Source: Lactarius indigo (Eukaryota > Basidiomycota > Agaricomycetes > Russulales > Russulaceae). Taken from it: a stretch of DNA of 64,000 bases. The stretch covers positions 2,170,001-2,234,000 of the forward strand of contig JAFKAC010000007.1 in the NCBI GenBank assembly GCA_025766275.1, given 5' to 3'. The notes beneath the pieces were generated by a model that worked only from the letters and a program-made list of their open reading frames with translations, was not told where the DNA came from and searched no databases. A program made the translations under genes and the position numbers. Shown piece after piece: positions 20,855-32,568 of the stretch; within the stretch, counting starts at the first letter, position 1, and every line of letters begins with the position of its first letter.

Positions 20855-23800
20855 ATGTCTGGTTCTTCATCTACCCCTGCTGCCGGTGCTGGTGCTCCTC
20901 CCAGCCCCACTGGTGGCTCTGCAGGAGGCTCACTCCCTCCTCCTTCTGGGTCCACACCCTCCACACGCCTCTCTCAAGCCCACAGTTCCAACTTCGGCAT
21001 GCCATCAGGCATCCATCTCACTCAGTTTGACGGCACTGGCTGGAACGAATGGTCTGGGACCATTGAGGCTATCCTCACGCTGCATGAGGCTGAAGATGTG
21101 TTCACCTTGGACACACCCCCATCTGGCATCACTACCGATGAGTGGGACTCAGTCCAGCGTCGCTCCAAGGCGTACCTCCGCCTTTACTTAAAGCCAGATG
21201 TCTACTCCCTTGTGGCAGATAATATTGTCTATGCCACCTTCAAAGCGAAGTGGGACAAGCTGAGAGACGTATACGCTGGTGCTTCGGGCAGCACCACCAT
21301 CTTTAACTTGTGGATCCAATTAACGCAAGCCCGCCTCGACGACTCCGCACCCATGGCCGCTCAGCTGGCCAAGCTCAATGAGCTAAGGGTTGCCCTTTCC
21401 AACGCGCAGATGGGTGTCTCTGACGTCCAATACTGCCTCATTCTCCTCCACGCGCTGCCGCCCTCTTATGAGGTGTTGGCCTCGACCATCCTTGCCAGTG
21501 GGGCCCCCTCCGCACTCAAGCACGCTGAAATAATTGCACGCATAGTGTCGGAAGAAGCTCGCCGCGCCGGGCCCTCTGGCTCTTCCCTCAACAAGGTGGC
21601 CCCCGTCAAGTCGACGGGCAAAAAGGGCAAAAAGGACCACTCTGGTCTGACTTGCCACTATTGCAACAAAAAGGGCCACATCAAGCCTGACTGCAGGAAG
21701 AAAAAGAAGGATGAGGCTGACGCAAAGGAGAAGGAGAAGGCAGGGAACAAGGCCGCAAATAGTCATATTCTTGTACCTACCACCGCCTCCATTAAGGAGG
21801 TCGAAGAGCCCGCCATAGACTGGGCTTCTCAATCTATTTCTGTTGCCTTGTATGCTGCCTCGCGTGTGCGTTGGATGATGGACAGTGGTGCTACACACCA
21901 CATTACACCACATCGGTCTGACTTCAAAGACTACACCCCAACTAAAGGCACTGTACGCCTAGGTGATAAGTCTACCATAGACCAAGTGGGTGTCGGATCT
22001 GTCGTCTTTACAACGAGCCAAGGCATCTCTATCACCCTCAGTAATGTGCTACACCTACCACAGGTGAAGACGCGCTTCTTGTCGACGCGCGCCCTAGCAC
22101 AAAAAGGTGCTGAGATTGCCTTTGATAGTGGCTCTTTTAAAATATCTATCAACCAAAAGTGTGTGGCCAAAGGCTACCTTGAGGACAACCTTTACTGGTT
22201 GGACGCAGCCAGCGTCGGCCTCAATGCCCACACAAAATCAAGTGCTGCCACACTTAATATCTGGCATCAACGCATGGGACACATCTCCTCTGCGGCGCTG
22301 AAGGCGCATGGTCCCTCTGCCACTACTGGCATGGACATAGATAGCTCCACCACGGCCCACACAGTCTGCCGTGGGTGCGAGATGGGTAAATCCACTCGCC
22401 AACCCTTTTCTGCGTCCTCAAATAAGAGGACAACTCGTCAATTTGAGATCGTGCACAGTGACCTCGCCGGTCCTATGCAGACTCAGTCATTGCAAGGCTC
22501 GACCTACACTGCCACCTTCATAGACGACCACACTAAGTTCACTGTGGTACACTTCCTTAAGTCGAAGGACCAGTTTGCTAAGTCGCTGCAGATGTATTTG
22601 GCATGGGGTGAAACCCAGTCTGGCCATAAACTGCGCGCTCTGCACTCTGACCGCGGTGGCGAATACATGTCGAGTGTCACACAGGACATTCTTAAGCAGA
22701 AAGGGATAGAGCATCACCTCACGATGCCGGGTTCACCACAGTCCAACGGGAAAGCCGAGCGGTTTAACCGCACCATTATGGATAAGGCAATGTCCATGCT
22801 TCACACAGCTGGCATGTCTAAAGGCTTCTGGGAACATGCGGTGTGCGCAGCTGTGCACATTTACAACCGCTCTCCAGTCCGTGGGCTTAAGTGGCGCACT
22901 CCTTATGAGCTCTGGCACTCTGGCAAAGTGCCTGATGTCTCACATCTTCGCGTCTTCGGATGCAAGGGGTACATGCATGTACCCGCTGATAAGCGTCGCA
23001 AATTGGATGCGAAGGCCATTGAGGTCACGCTTATCGGGTTTGAGCCCGAATCTAAGGGCTATAAGCTCTGGGACCGCTCAACCCGCTCCGTTCGAGTGTC
23101 CAGGGATGTGACATTCGACGAGAGTAGCTTCCCGTCCCTTCAGGGTGTTGAGACACACCCCACACCTTCACCACCAGTCGTGCCTAGCACAACAGTGACT
23201 GCCGTGCCTCACCCGCCGGCGTTACCACCAATGCGAGCCCCCTCCCCTGCACACTCCAGTAGTAGTGAGGAGGAGGATGTTGAAAAGCTCTTAGACCCCC
23301 CACAAGTCCAACCACGCCCCACCACTCCACCACCTGCTCTGCCAACTCTGCCCACCACACCAAAACGTGAGCAAGCCACTCCCACTTCACCCCCGCCACG
23401 TCCTAGTGCAACGCGCATTATGCGCCATGTCCCTCCTCCCTCACCAGAAATGCCTGGAGGATTTGAGGATCGTGCACAGCGTAGTCAGCTGTTGCGCGAA
23501 ATGGACAATGCACCAAGGCGCAGTGCTCGTGCCCCTGTCCCTAATCCGCGTTACTTCAATACAGACAATGCGGCATGGCGCGGCAGGCGTCTGGGGTATG
23601 CGGAGTTATTGGCTGCTGCCTTTGTGGGCCGAGACCCTGCAACTTATGCAGAGGCAATGCGGTCTGCAGCTGCAGATGAGTGGACTAAGGCGTGTCAGTA
23701 TGAAATGGACGCCCTAGCTAAGAATGGGACTTGGGAGTTAGTGGATCTCCCGCCTAATCGCAAGGCAGTAAAATCCAAATGGGTCTTTAAGCTCAAAGCG

Positions 23801-25177
23801 GATGGCCGCTACAGAGCTCGCTTGGTGGCTAAGGGATTCACGCAGATCCCTGGCATAGATTTTGATGAAACCTTCTCTCCCGTCGCACAATTTGAGTCGC
23901 TACGTTTACTTCTGGCGTTGGCCGCGCTGGAGGACTGGCACATCCATCAGATGGATGTTAAGTCTGCTTTTCTCAATGGCGTGCTTGACGAGGAGATTTA
24001 CATGGAGCAGCCACAAGGTTTCACTGTCACTGGCTCTGAGACGAAGGTGTGTCGCCTAGTTAAGGCGATCTATGGTCTCAAACAGGCCTCCCGCGCATGG
24101 AACTTGCAATTCCATGGAGTGCTAACTGCACTCGGCTTTAAGCGGACATTTGCTGATGCTGGCATATATGTGATGCCTCAACGGGAGGGGTATGATCCAC
24201 TCTTCGTTATTGTCTACGTTGACGACATCACTATACTGGGTCCTTCACTGAGTGGTATCAAGCGTTTGAAGTCAGATTTGTCTGAACGCTATGAGATGAC
24301 AGATCTCGGGGAGATAGAGTCTTATCTTGGTATGCGCATTGTGCGCGACCGCTCCCTTAGACGCATCGAAATAGATCAGTCTGGCTACATCAAGGACGTC
24401 CTTGAACGCTTTGGCATGTCTGATGCCACACCACACAACACACCCTTGCCCGCTGGTGCTGACGAGCACCTGGTTAAATATACGTCGCAGGCAACTGCCT
24501 CAGATATTTCCCACTACCAATCCTTGATTGGGAGTCTGCTTTATGTGCAGATTGGCACCAGGCCAGATATCTCCTTCGCTGTGTCACGTTTGGCGCAGTA
24601 CGCAGCGAATCCTTCACCACAACATCTGCGACTTGCGCAGTATGTCCTGTCCTACTTAGTGGGAACTATGGATATGCGTATTGTCTACGATGGCGCCAAT
24701 GGCGATGGCCTTCACGGCTATACTGATTCCAATCTGGCTGATCAGACTGACGACCGCCACTCCACCTCTGGTTATGTGTTCCTACTAGCTAACGGTGCAA
24801 TAAGCTGGTCTTCGCGCAAGCAAAAGACTGTTGCCCAAAACACAACGGAAGCGGAATACATGGCCATGACTGATGCGGCCAACCAGGCTGCATGGTATCA
24901 GAGCTTCCTCACGGAACTCGGGTACGAGGTCGACGACCCCATCCCACTTCATGGTGACAATAAGGGTGCCATTGACTTGGCTTTGAACCCTGTCACGGGG
25001 AGACGGTCTAAGCACATTGCCATACGGCATCATGTTATTCGGGAGTACATTGAAAAGGGGACCATCACCCTCATTAGAACTCCTACTGTGGATATGGTTG
25101 CGGATGGCTTTACAAAGTCACTACCGCGTGTCCTGCTGCAGAAGCACAACAATGACATGGGACTTTTGTGTACTTAG
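20855..25177 (+). CDS. Copia Gag-Pol polyprotein, 1440 residues, intact
   Basis: ATG at 20855, stop at 25175-25177. Domains in order: Ser/Pro-rich start; Gag capsid-like region (residues about 50-240); knuckle CHYCNKKGHIKPDC (about 266-279); aspartic protease WMMDSGATHHI (about 340); integrase with IWHQRMGHIS...CRGCEMGK (about 468-515) and core HSDLAGPMQTQSL, later HSDRGGEYMS; RT of RVT_2 type with WVFKLKADGRYRARLVAKGF (about 978) and catalytic VYVDDITIL; and RNase H GYTDSNLADQTDD with TEAEYMA. Fusion of Gag and Pol in one frame, with integrase before RT, is the copia order. No stop or frameshift. Confidence 0.97.
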   Translation: MSGSSSTPAAGAGAPPSPTGGSAGGSLPPPSGSTPSTRLSQAHSSNFGMPSGIHLTQFDGTGWNEWSGTIEAILTLHEAEDVFTLDTPPSGITTDEWDSVQRRSKAYLRLYLKPDVYSLVADNIVYATFKAKWDKLRDVYAGASGSTTIFNLWIQLTQARLDDSAPMAAQLAKLNELRVALSNAQMGVSDVQYCLILLHALPPSYEVLASTILASGAPSALKHAEIIARIVSEEARRAGPSGSSLNKVAPVKSTGKKGKKDHSGLTCHYCNKKGHIKPDCRKKKKDEADAKEKEKAGNKAANSHILVPTTASIKEVEEPAIDWASQSISVALYAASRVRWMMDSGATHHITPHRSDFKDYTPTKGTVRLGDKSTIDQVGVGSVVFTTSQGISITLSNVLHLPQVKTRFLSTRALAQKGAEIAFDSGSFKISINQKCVAKGYLEDNLYWLDAASVGLNAHTKSSAATLNIWHQRMGHISSAALKAHGPSATTGMDIDSSTTAHTVCRGCEMGKSTRQPFSASSNKRTTRQFEIVHSDLAGPMQTQSLQGSTYTATFIDDHTKFTVVHFLKSKDQFAKSLQMYLAWGETQSGHKLRALHSDRGGEYMSSVTQDILKQKGIEHHLTMPGSPQSNGKAERFNRTIMDKAMSMLHTAGMSKGFWEHAVCAAVHIYNRSPVRGLKWRTPYELWHSGKVPDVSHLRVFGCKGYMHVPADKRRKLDAKAIEVTLIGFEPESKGYKLWDRSTRSVRVSRDVTFDESSFPSLQGVETHPTPSPPVVPSTTVTAVPHPPALPPMRAPSPAHSSSSEEEDVEKLLDPPQVQPRPTTPPPALPTLPTTPKREQATPTSPPPRPSATRIMRHVPPPSPEMPGGFEDRAQRSQLLREMDNAPRRSARAPVPNPRYFNTDNAAWRGRRLGYAELLAAAFVGRDPATYAEAMRSAAADEWTKACQYEMDALAKNGTWELVDLPPNRKAVKSKWVFKLKADGRYRARLVAKGFTQIPGIDFDETFSPVAQFESLRLLLALAALEDWHIHQMDVKSAFLNGVLDEEIYMEQPQGFTVTGSETKVCRLVKAIYGLKQASRAWNLQFHGVLTALGFKRTFADAGIYVMPQREGYDPLFVIVYVDDITILGPSLSGIKRLKSDLSERYEMTDLGEIESYLGMRIVRDRSLRRIEIDQSGYIKDVLERFGMSDATPHNTPLPAGADEHLVKYTSQATASDISHYQSLIGSLLYVQIGTRPDISFAVSRLAQYAANPSPQHLRLAQYVLSYLVGTMDMRIVYDGANGDGLHGYTDSNLADQTDDRHSTSGYVFLLANGAISWSSRKQKTVAQNTTEAEYMAMTDAANQAAWYQSFLTELGYEVDDPIPLHGDNKGAIDLALNPVTGRRSKHIAIRHHVIREYIEKGTITLIRTPTVDMVADGFTKSLPRVLLQKHNNDMGLLCT

Positions 25178-25189
25178 ATTGTAGATCAT

Positions 25190-25196
25190 GGGGAGA
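25190..25196 (+). promoter_or_regulatory. Copia polypurine tract
   Basis: GGGGAGA immediately precedes the 3' LTR at 25197. Confidence 0.7.
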
Positions 25197-25749
25197 TGTT
25201 GATAAGTGGCCCGCGCGCACTTAGCGGCTCTAAAGGACTTGTAGATATGGACTGCTTTAGATAAGATATATTGAACCTGTAGATTAGATTATATGATCTG
25301 TACAATCTCGGACTTCTTAGCTTATCTATGACATCATGTACAATGACATCATGTAGAACACTCTGGACTTTTCATTGTACTCTTCCCTTTGTTCTCTTTG
25401 CAGCGTTATCTTTATTGTGATGTCATTATGATATCACTTACTTCTAGACTCTCCTTGTACTTTCTGTCCTTGTTCTCAGAACGTCCACTCCTTTGTCCGT
25501 TTATAGAACAATAACTGTCTTGTAGTACGTGACTAGTGTTACATCCCTTGTATAGTGTCACTCCCAGAAAGTGTATAAGTAGAGTAGCATGTACGGTCCT
25601 GGCCCACATCAGTTCTCACTGTTTGTGTGCCAGACATCCTCTCTGCTTCACTACAAGACTCACCCTCTGCTGCTTACCAGTTGCACCCTATATCTCACCA
25701 CAGACCTTTTGCCCTCTGTGAGTATAGGTTCTTCTTGTGCTGTTCATCA
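25197..25749 (+). repeat. 3' LTR of copia
   Basis: 553 bp, lacking the 54 bp segment and differing otherwise by one base (G at 25500 for A in the left LTR). It is followed by the TSD TTACC and the resumed Ty3 pol. Confidence 0.95.
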
Positions 25750-28700
25750 TTACCGAATGGCCGACATAAAGGCATTAGTCGACTCAGGAGCGACTGATAA
25801 CTTTATACATCCAACCTTCGTCAAGAAGTTAGGGATTGGGATCCAGCCCCTACCTAAACCACGAAAAATCTGGAATATAGACAACACAGAAAATAAAGCT
25901 GGGTCCATCACTCATTTTACCGACCTAGACGTATACGCCAAAGGATATCATAGAACCATGCGCTTCCTCATCACCGACCTCGGAAGTGAAGAAGTCGTCC
26001 TTGGCTATCCCTGGTTAGCAGCCTACGAACCAACCATCAATTGGCGAGACGCCGTAATACACGAGGAGATCATGCCAGTCGTGATCAGTACACAGGACAG
26101 TCTGAATCGTCACACTATCATCGCAGCTGCGCTCACTAATGATGAAAAAGAGGCGATTATCCTCGAAATGGATGAAGAAGATACGTACTTACGGGCAACC
26201 ACGTCCACGGAGCTGGCCATCCAAGCGAAGACAGAAGAGAAACCTATAGAACTGCCGGCAGTATACGCAGCCTTTGAGAAGCTCTTCAGCGAAGAAGCAT
26301 CCCAACGGTTTCCCCCAGCACGACCCTGGGATCATGCCATCGACTTCAAACCTGGCACCCCGTCTGCAATAGACTGTAAAATATACCCATTAACACAAGA
26401 GGAAGAGGGGAAGCTCAAGGAGTTCCTGGACGAGAAGCTTAAGCAAGGATATCTGCGACCGTCCATTTCCCCATACGCCTCATCATTTTTCTTTGTCAAA
26501 AAAAAGGACGGAAAGCTACGCCCTGTCCAGGACTATCGTGTCATTAATTCACACACCATACGCAACCAATACCCACTCCCCCTCATTCAAGATCTCATCT
26601 ACGACCTCAGCAATGCTCATATTTATACCAAACTCGATATCCGCTGGGGGTACAACAATGTCCGTATACGCGATGGCGATCAGGAGAAGGCGGCTTTCAA
26701 AACCAAATTCGGTCTTTTCGAACCAACGGTTATGTTCTTTGGTCTCACTAACTCACCGGCCACCTTCCAAACCATGATGAATCATATCTACCGCGACACC
26801 ATTGCGAAACACGAACTGCGAGGGACGGTCATCCGAGTCTACATGGACGACATAGGAATTGCCACACGGGAAGGCTCTACGTCAGCTGACCACATTGCTG
26901 CTGTGACTGACGTTCTCCGCGTCGCCCAGGACCATGACCTCTATTTCAAACTTGAGAAGTGCTTGTTCCACCAGCCGCGGATGGATTACCTGGGGGTAAT
27001 CCTTGAAAAGGGGGTAACACGTATGGACCCGGTAAAAGTCCGCGGCATCAAAGACTGGCCAACTCCAACCAAGATCAGGGACGTGCAATCCTTTTTGGGC
27101 TTTTGCAACTTCTACCGCCTTTTTATCCGCGGCTTCACAACCCACGCGCGACCACTGAATCGACTTACCCGGAAGGACGCAGAATGGAAGTGGACAGAAG
27201 ACGAAGATCGCGCGTTCAAAACCCTCAAACGCCTCGTCACGGAAGAACCGGTATTGGCACACCCCAATCTACAGGACCAATTTGAACTAGAGGTCGACGC
27301 ATCTGGATTCGCGGTAGGTGCGGTACTTCTACAGAAGAAAAATGACGGTCGCAAGCACCCGATAGGGTATTACTCAGCCACATTAAACGAAGCGGAACGC
27401 AATTACGACATTTACGACCTGGAGCTCTTGGCCATCGTCAAGGCCCTCCGACACTGGAGACCCCTACTCGCAGGATCTCCACACAAAATCAAAATATTCT
27501 CCGACCATCTCAATCTTCAATATTGGAAGACCCCGCAAAAGATCAGTCGGAGGGTCGCCAGGGAAGTATTAGAACTAATGGAATACGACTTCGAGATCCA
27601 TCACATCAAAGGGAAGAATAATGGCAGAGCAGACGCCCTATCTAGACGCCCAGACTATGACCAGGGGGAAGGGGATAACCAAGGTGTAGTGGTCCTACCC
27701 CCCGAAGTGTTCGTACGGGCCACTAATACCGCGCGCGCCCTGGAAATACATCCAATGTTGCAAACGCCGAGGCGGAGGCAAGATCCGAAAGTCGTTCAAG
27801 GGTGGGTCGACGCCCATCAGCTAAAGAAAATTGAAGGAGAATGGTACAAGGACGGACGACTGGTAGTCACGGGACCTGCATCCGCGTACAGGACAATAAT
27901 ACATGACCACCACGATCTCCCTATCCATGGACACCCGGGCATCAGCAGGACCCAACGGATAGTGGAACGACACTATTGGTGGCCACGTATCCGCCGAGAT
28001 GTGTACGAATACGTCACGGGGTGTGCTGACTGCCAGCGAAACAAAGTCAACACGAGACCGACGCGTGCGCCGTTACACCCCATTACTGCAATGGCAGACG
28101 CCCCCCCCTTTTTCACTATCGCACTGGATTTCATCACTAAACTGCCAACGTCCCAGTCCTATGACAGCGTTCTCACCGTTACCGATCACGATTGCAGCAA
28201 GGCCTCGATATTCATCCCGTGCAACGAAGAGGTCATGGCAGAAGAAACCGCCATTTTGTACGTCAATCACGTGTTCAAGCGGTTCGGACTGCCGCGTAAA
28301 GTTATCAGTGATCGCGACCCCCGGTTCACGTCCAAATTCACCAGAGAAGTATGCCGAATCCTAGGCATCAAGCAGAATATTTCCACGGCGTATCACCCAC
28401 GAACTGATGGACAATCGGAACGGACCAACCAGTGGCTAGAACAGTATCTGCGATTCTGGGCCAACGAGCGTCAAGATAACTGGGCGGCATACCTTCCCAT
28501 AGCAGAATTCGCTCACAACAACTGGCCCCACGAGCACACGAAGCAATCACCGTTCATGCTACTTATGGGTTACGACCCGATAGCTGATTGGACGGATAAG
28601 CCATCCCCTATTCCAAATGTTATCACGCGACTCACGCAGCTCAAGGAAGCACGACAACTGGCCCAGACCCTCATCAAAAAGGCCCAGGATAGCTGGGTGA

Positions 28701-30396
28701 AACATCGAGACACTCCGAAATATCAAATAGGAGACCAAGTGTGGTTAGAAGGAAAACACCTTCGAACCAATCAACCAACGGCAAAACTTGCGGCGCGACG
28801 CCACGGTCCTTTTAAGATAGTCGAGGTGATGTCCCCATACAATTACCACCTCGAACTTCCCACGCAGTGGAGCATCCACCCGGTGTTCCACATAGATCTT
28901 CTCACGCCATACAAAAGCACGACTATGCATGGCGAAAATTTCCCTCGACCACCACCGGATCTAGTGGAAGGAGAAGAAGAGTATGAAGTCGAGGCCGTTC
29001 TGGACTCACGGCATTTCGGCCGCCGCAAGAAACTCCAGTATCTCATCAAATGGAAGGGATACCCTGACTCGGAGAATCAGTGGGTCGATAAGAACGACGT
29101 CTTTGCTCTGGAAGCAGTAGAGGCATATCAAGCGGCCCGAACAGCCGTGCAAAGACTTAAAAGCGAGGACGAGGAGTGTCAGGGAGAGTATCACTCTTAC
29201 CTTCGATCCACCTCTACGTCTATGCCCACCTCTCCTCTCAGACATGTCACCACGGCGATCCTCCTCGATCAAGTCGCACAAGACGCCGCCAACCTCATCG
29301 AAGACGACGAAGAAACCGTGGTTCAACAGGTCCAGCTCACTCCGTACACACCTGCAGACATACGAGCGGGGCATATTACCGCTCAAGAATGGGCTAATGT
29401 CTTACAGAGGTTCCCCGACCCGACTCGCCAGCCCGACGACGAGCAGCAGCATGCCGTCCCTCACATCTTCCGAGACGACAATGGCAATCGAGAACCCATT
29501 GCCGTCATCCCCCCAGGTGACGACCTCATCGGCACGCGGGGAATTCTCCCTGCCGATCGTCCCCTCGAAGATCCAACAGGAGTTAGAAGCAGCGGAGGAC
29601 TGGCGGAGAGTGGCGAAGGAATGGGCCGACGAACAGTTGCACTTGGCGCAGAGGAGATTGAGCGAGTTGCGGCAGCGCAGGCAGCGCTCTCTCACGACGA
29701 AGCTCACGCTGACGACGAGGATTACTACCCGGTCAGACACCCCCTCCTTCGAACGCACAGCCACCCTACTAATCCCCGAATCACCCCATGGCTCGTTCAC
29801 ACCGACGGAACCGCCATGTCTCGAGGACGTGTGCGACTGCCCGGCGTCGCATTTCACACCCCCATTACGCACGACGACGACCCTGCGCAGGTCCTTGCGC
29901 CTGAAGGGTTCCGGGCGAATCGACAGCCCCATTACATTCACTTCCCCATCACCGGACCCGACGGCGTAGAAAGGAACGCCAGTCATATACAAATCGTCGG
30001 AGGTGCGAATCCCTTTGTGCTAGGACTTATTCCCGGCTCTCCCCACCTTTATGGCAAACCCCTCTACGCCCATCCGATGCTATTGGCTGCGGGACGCGCC
30101 TTCATCGCTCACGAGGACTTGGTCATCCTCGCCTCAGACAAGATCACGGACCGCGCACTGAACCGCATTGGGGACGAGTCCCTGACGGCGGAGGTGACAC
30201 GCTATCGTGTGGCCGCATATGAAGAAGAGCGGCTCGCAGCCCGCATTCGCCAACTTCAGGCCATGCGGCTGTCAGCGAGGGACGACAAAAGGGACTGCAT
30301 CTATCGGCTTGAAAGGGCTAACGTGTTTGAGCGGATTAGCGACGAGCAGTCCACATGGACGGCGCGAGACTTTCGGTGAGTCTGGGGTCTCACGCT

Positions 30397-30409
30397 GAAA
30401 GGAGGGTGA
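30397..30409 (+). promoter_or_regulatory. Polypurine tract of the Ty3 element
   Basis: GAAAGGAGGGTGA directly precedes the 3' LTR and is the expected plus-strand primer. Confidence 0.8.
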
Positions 30410-30885
30410 TGTTACGATTCTGCGCATTGAACCCTTACTGTACCGGTTGTGACTACGGCGGTAAGGTAGATTAGTCACGGACTCACGGCCTTAGGGCTTT
30501 ACGATGTAGTACGATAGGAGATTGCGCGTGATTGCTGACTGGACTCTGACTCGATCCTAGTACTAGTAGTAGTAGTATTAGGATTGCGTCACTTACGCGA
30601 TACATTGGACGCTACACTACTGTGACTCATAGCAGCGCTTGAAAGCCTGCTTTTCTTGTATTTAAGGTAGCTGCGGAAGACCAAGAAACGCCATCTTGGT
30701 CTTCTTCAATCGTCACTTCTTGTCTCACGTTCTATTCGCCTCTAAGGAGAGTGTCTCCTAAATCCCTAGCGTCTTCGCACGTCTAGAACCCGCCTTCGTG
30801 CCATACGCCATCGAGCGTGACCAGCTAAGTTACCAAAGTCGCCTTATCGAAGCTCAAGTCGAGCTAACGTCGTGACGGCGTTACA
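30410..30885 (+). repeat. 3' LTR of the Ty3 element
   Basis: 476 bp, differing from the 5' LTR at two positions (TGTGC versus TGCGC near the start; ACGTTGG versus ACATTGG near 30603). It is followed by the target duplication AACGG. Confidence 0.95.
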
Positions 30886-32008
30886 AACGGCGTCGCCAGT
30901 CGCACGACTTCTTCAAGGGAGCTCGGCTTCATTTTATTGATAGATTTGAAGTAGTTGTTCGCCGCCGCCCCCCAATTCTCCGCAGAAAACTTTGACGTGA
31001 CGTTGGAAACAATCCCGGTTGACGGGTTGAGCTTCGACGCTGCCTTGATGGACGGTTTGTTGGCTGATTTCTTCACAGGTTCAGCAGCGCGCAGGACCTC
31101 CATATCACCGTCTGCCCAGAGCTGGAGGGTTCTCTCAACCTTCGAATAGTTAGTATATTTCATCGCAATGATCGCATCAAGAGAAAATTTACAGCAGCAG
31201 CCGCAAGGGCCAACGCTCCCTTGGGCGGGTACTTTTCAACGGTGGACGCACCCTCGTCAATGCCGGTGGCACTGAGAGCTGGTACCTCTTCAGCCCCAGC
31301 AGTACTGTTGAGGTGTGTTGCGAAAACTTGCAGTATGAAAGGGGCGCGCATCAATCCGCTCCACTCATCCTGAGGAGTCATTGCTCGTGCGTGAAATAGA
31401 AACGATGGAGATAACTTACATTATCTACAACTGCCCAGACGAACTTGCAATCTACGAGCATATCTTCCGCCCACGCTTGACGGGCATCGTAATCCTTGAA
31501 CACATCGTGGTACTCCTCGCATTCGAAAAATTGTTCAACCATGATATCGGCGGCACTTTTGAAGGAGCTGCGCCATTCATAGAGGCGCTGTGTGACCTAG
31601 CGATATCGTAAGCTCATGTATTAGATCAAAATAATGGGGGAATCGTCGCCACTATTCCCCCCACTGGCAAAAAAAAAACTCACACGCTCGAATACACAAT
31701 CATTTGCGCTTACAACCCAGGGCGCATTCTCATAAACTACATCCCAGATGGATTGGAGGATCAGAATTGCGACGTCATCTGGTATAACCCAGGGGTTAGC
31801 TTGAGTCCCAACCCACCGTTCGTAGGTAGGGATGAAAACTGTGCGGAAGCGATTGTTTTCCTCGGCTCCAGGGGGCAGCGAATAGACCTTTCTGCGAGCC
31901 TTCTTAGCCACGGGTTGCACCGCAGGGAATGTCGCATCGGTGTCGAGGCCGCGTTTCAAAAGAGCCTACCATTGCCGTTGCGAGCAAGGTTGCGAGATCA
32001 ACTCCGAG

Positions 32009-32445
32009 TGTCACGGTACCAACGGACCGTCCGTGACGCGTTCGAGTTCGGGCCCAAGACAAGGGCAAGGTAGAGTCGGAACTTGCTCAACGAGCAAGCT
32101 AAGTCGGTGAATCAAGGCTCAAGCTCAAGGCTATCGCTTGCGAGAGGGGAGTCGGACGTTTCAACGACAAGGCAAGACAAGGTTGGATTCAAAGGACTAA
32201 GAGTAGACAAGGTAACTACTTGTTTACTCTACAACTCTTATAGTCATACAATACTGGGGTTTTCAGGTCTGTTATCTAGGCCACATCAGCTAGCTGAGAG
32301 ACGTGTAAGTGCTAGCGCAATTCTGATACAAGAAGGTGTTATTCTGAGGCAATTGGGCAAGGGGTTTGGCATAATTGTGAGCCAGCGGTTGCGCTGGCGA
32401 TTCGTGACTCGTGACAGGTGACTGTGATGTCACGTGATCGTGACA
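32009..32445 (-). repeat. 3' LTR (sense) of the BTB element
   Basis: 437 bp. Its ends form short hairpins: GTCACGG...CCGTGAC at 32010-32036 and GTCACGTGATCGTGAC at 32429-32444. Preceded by the TSD CCGAG. Confidence 0.93.
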
Positions 32446-32458
32446 TAGCCCCCCTTCT
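32446..32458 (-). promoter_or_regulatory. Polypurine tract of the BTB element
   Basis: Read on the minus strand it is AGAAGGGGGGCTA, abutting the LTR. It fixes the element's transcription direction as minus. Confidence 0.75.
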
Positions 32459-32568
32459 AGGTTCGTTCGTCCGCGAACGAGCTAGGGGCTTCGATCGGCG
32501 GCTTCCCAGTCAACGTCGTAGGGGTATTCATAGTCGTCTGCGGGTTGGTTGTCAATGGTGGCTCGGTG

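Larger units (their letters stand above)
19470..25749 (+). mobile_element. Ty1/copia LTR retrotransposon, apparently complete
   Basis: LTRs 19470-20076 (607 bp) and 25197-25749 (553 bp) start TGTTGATAAG and end GTTCATCA. The target duplication TTACC is at 19465-19469 and 25750-25754. Apart from a 54 bp segment present only in the left LTR, they differ by one base. The PBS GGTTATGGGCCC follows the left LTR, and a single 1440-codon ORF is uninterrupted. It is nested in the Ty3 pol gene, so it is the youngest insertion in the stack and a candidate active element. Confidence 0.97.
19356..30379 (+). pseudogene. pol: Ty3 Pol (protease, RT, RNase H, integrase, chromodomain), split by copia
   Basis: The left piece runs from the frameshift site to 19469 and the right piece from 25750 to the stop at 30377-30379. 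Domains in order: aspartic protease ALVDSGATDNFI (25770); RT with VKKKDGKLRPVQDYR (26500), FFGLTNSPATFQ (26735) and catalytic YMDDIGIA (26840); RNase H LEVDASGFAVGAVLL (27290); integrase zinc finger HGHPGISRTQ...CADCQRNK (27925-28045) with DRDPRFTSKF (28310); and chromodomain YLIKWKGYPDSENQW (29040). A further 400 or so residues form an unassigned C-terminal region. Apart from the 6.28 kb copia insertion, which falls in codons before the protease, the frame is open, so the element was recently competent. Confidence 0.93.
16889..30885 (+). mobile_element. Ty3/gypsy chromovirus LTR retrotransposon
   Basis: LTRs 16889-17364 and 30410-30885 (476 bp each) start TGTTACG and end GCGTTACA. They differ at two bases. 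The target duplication AACGG is at 16884-16888 and 30886-30890. Order: self-complementary PBS, gag with zinc knuckle, protease, RT, RNase H, integrase, chromodomain, C-terminal extension, then the polypurine tract GAAAGGAGGGTGA (30397-30409). A copia element sits in pol just before the protease active site, so this copy is interrupted. Without it the element would be about 7.7 kb. Confidence 0.97.

Noticed and set aside
21383..21913. Minus frame of 176 aa inside copia
   Set aside because: Antisense shadow of Gag and protease.
29244..29992. Long frames in other phases (241 aa plus, 196 aa minus) within the Ty3 pol tail
   Set aside because: They overlap the real pol frame and are Ser/Arg-rich shadows with no domain.
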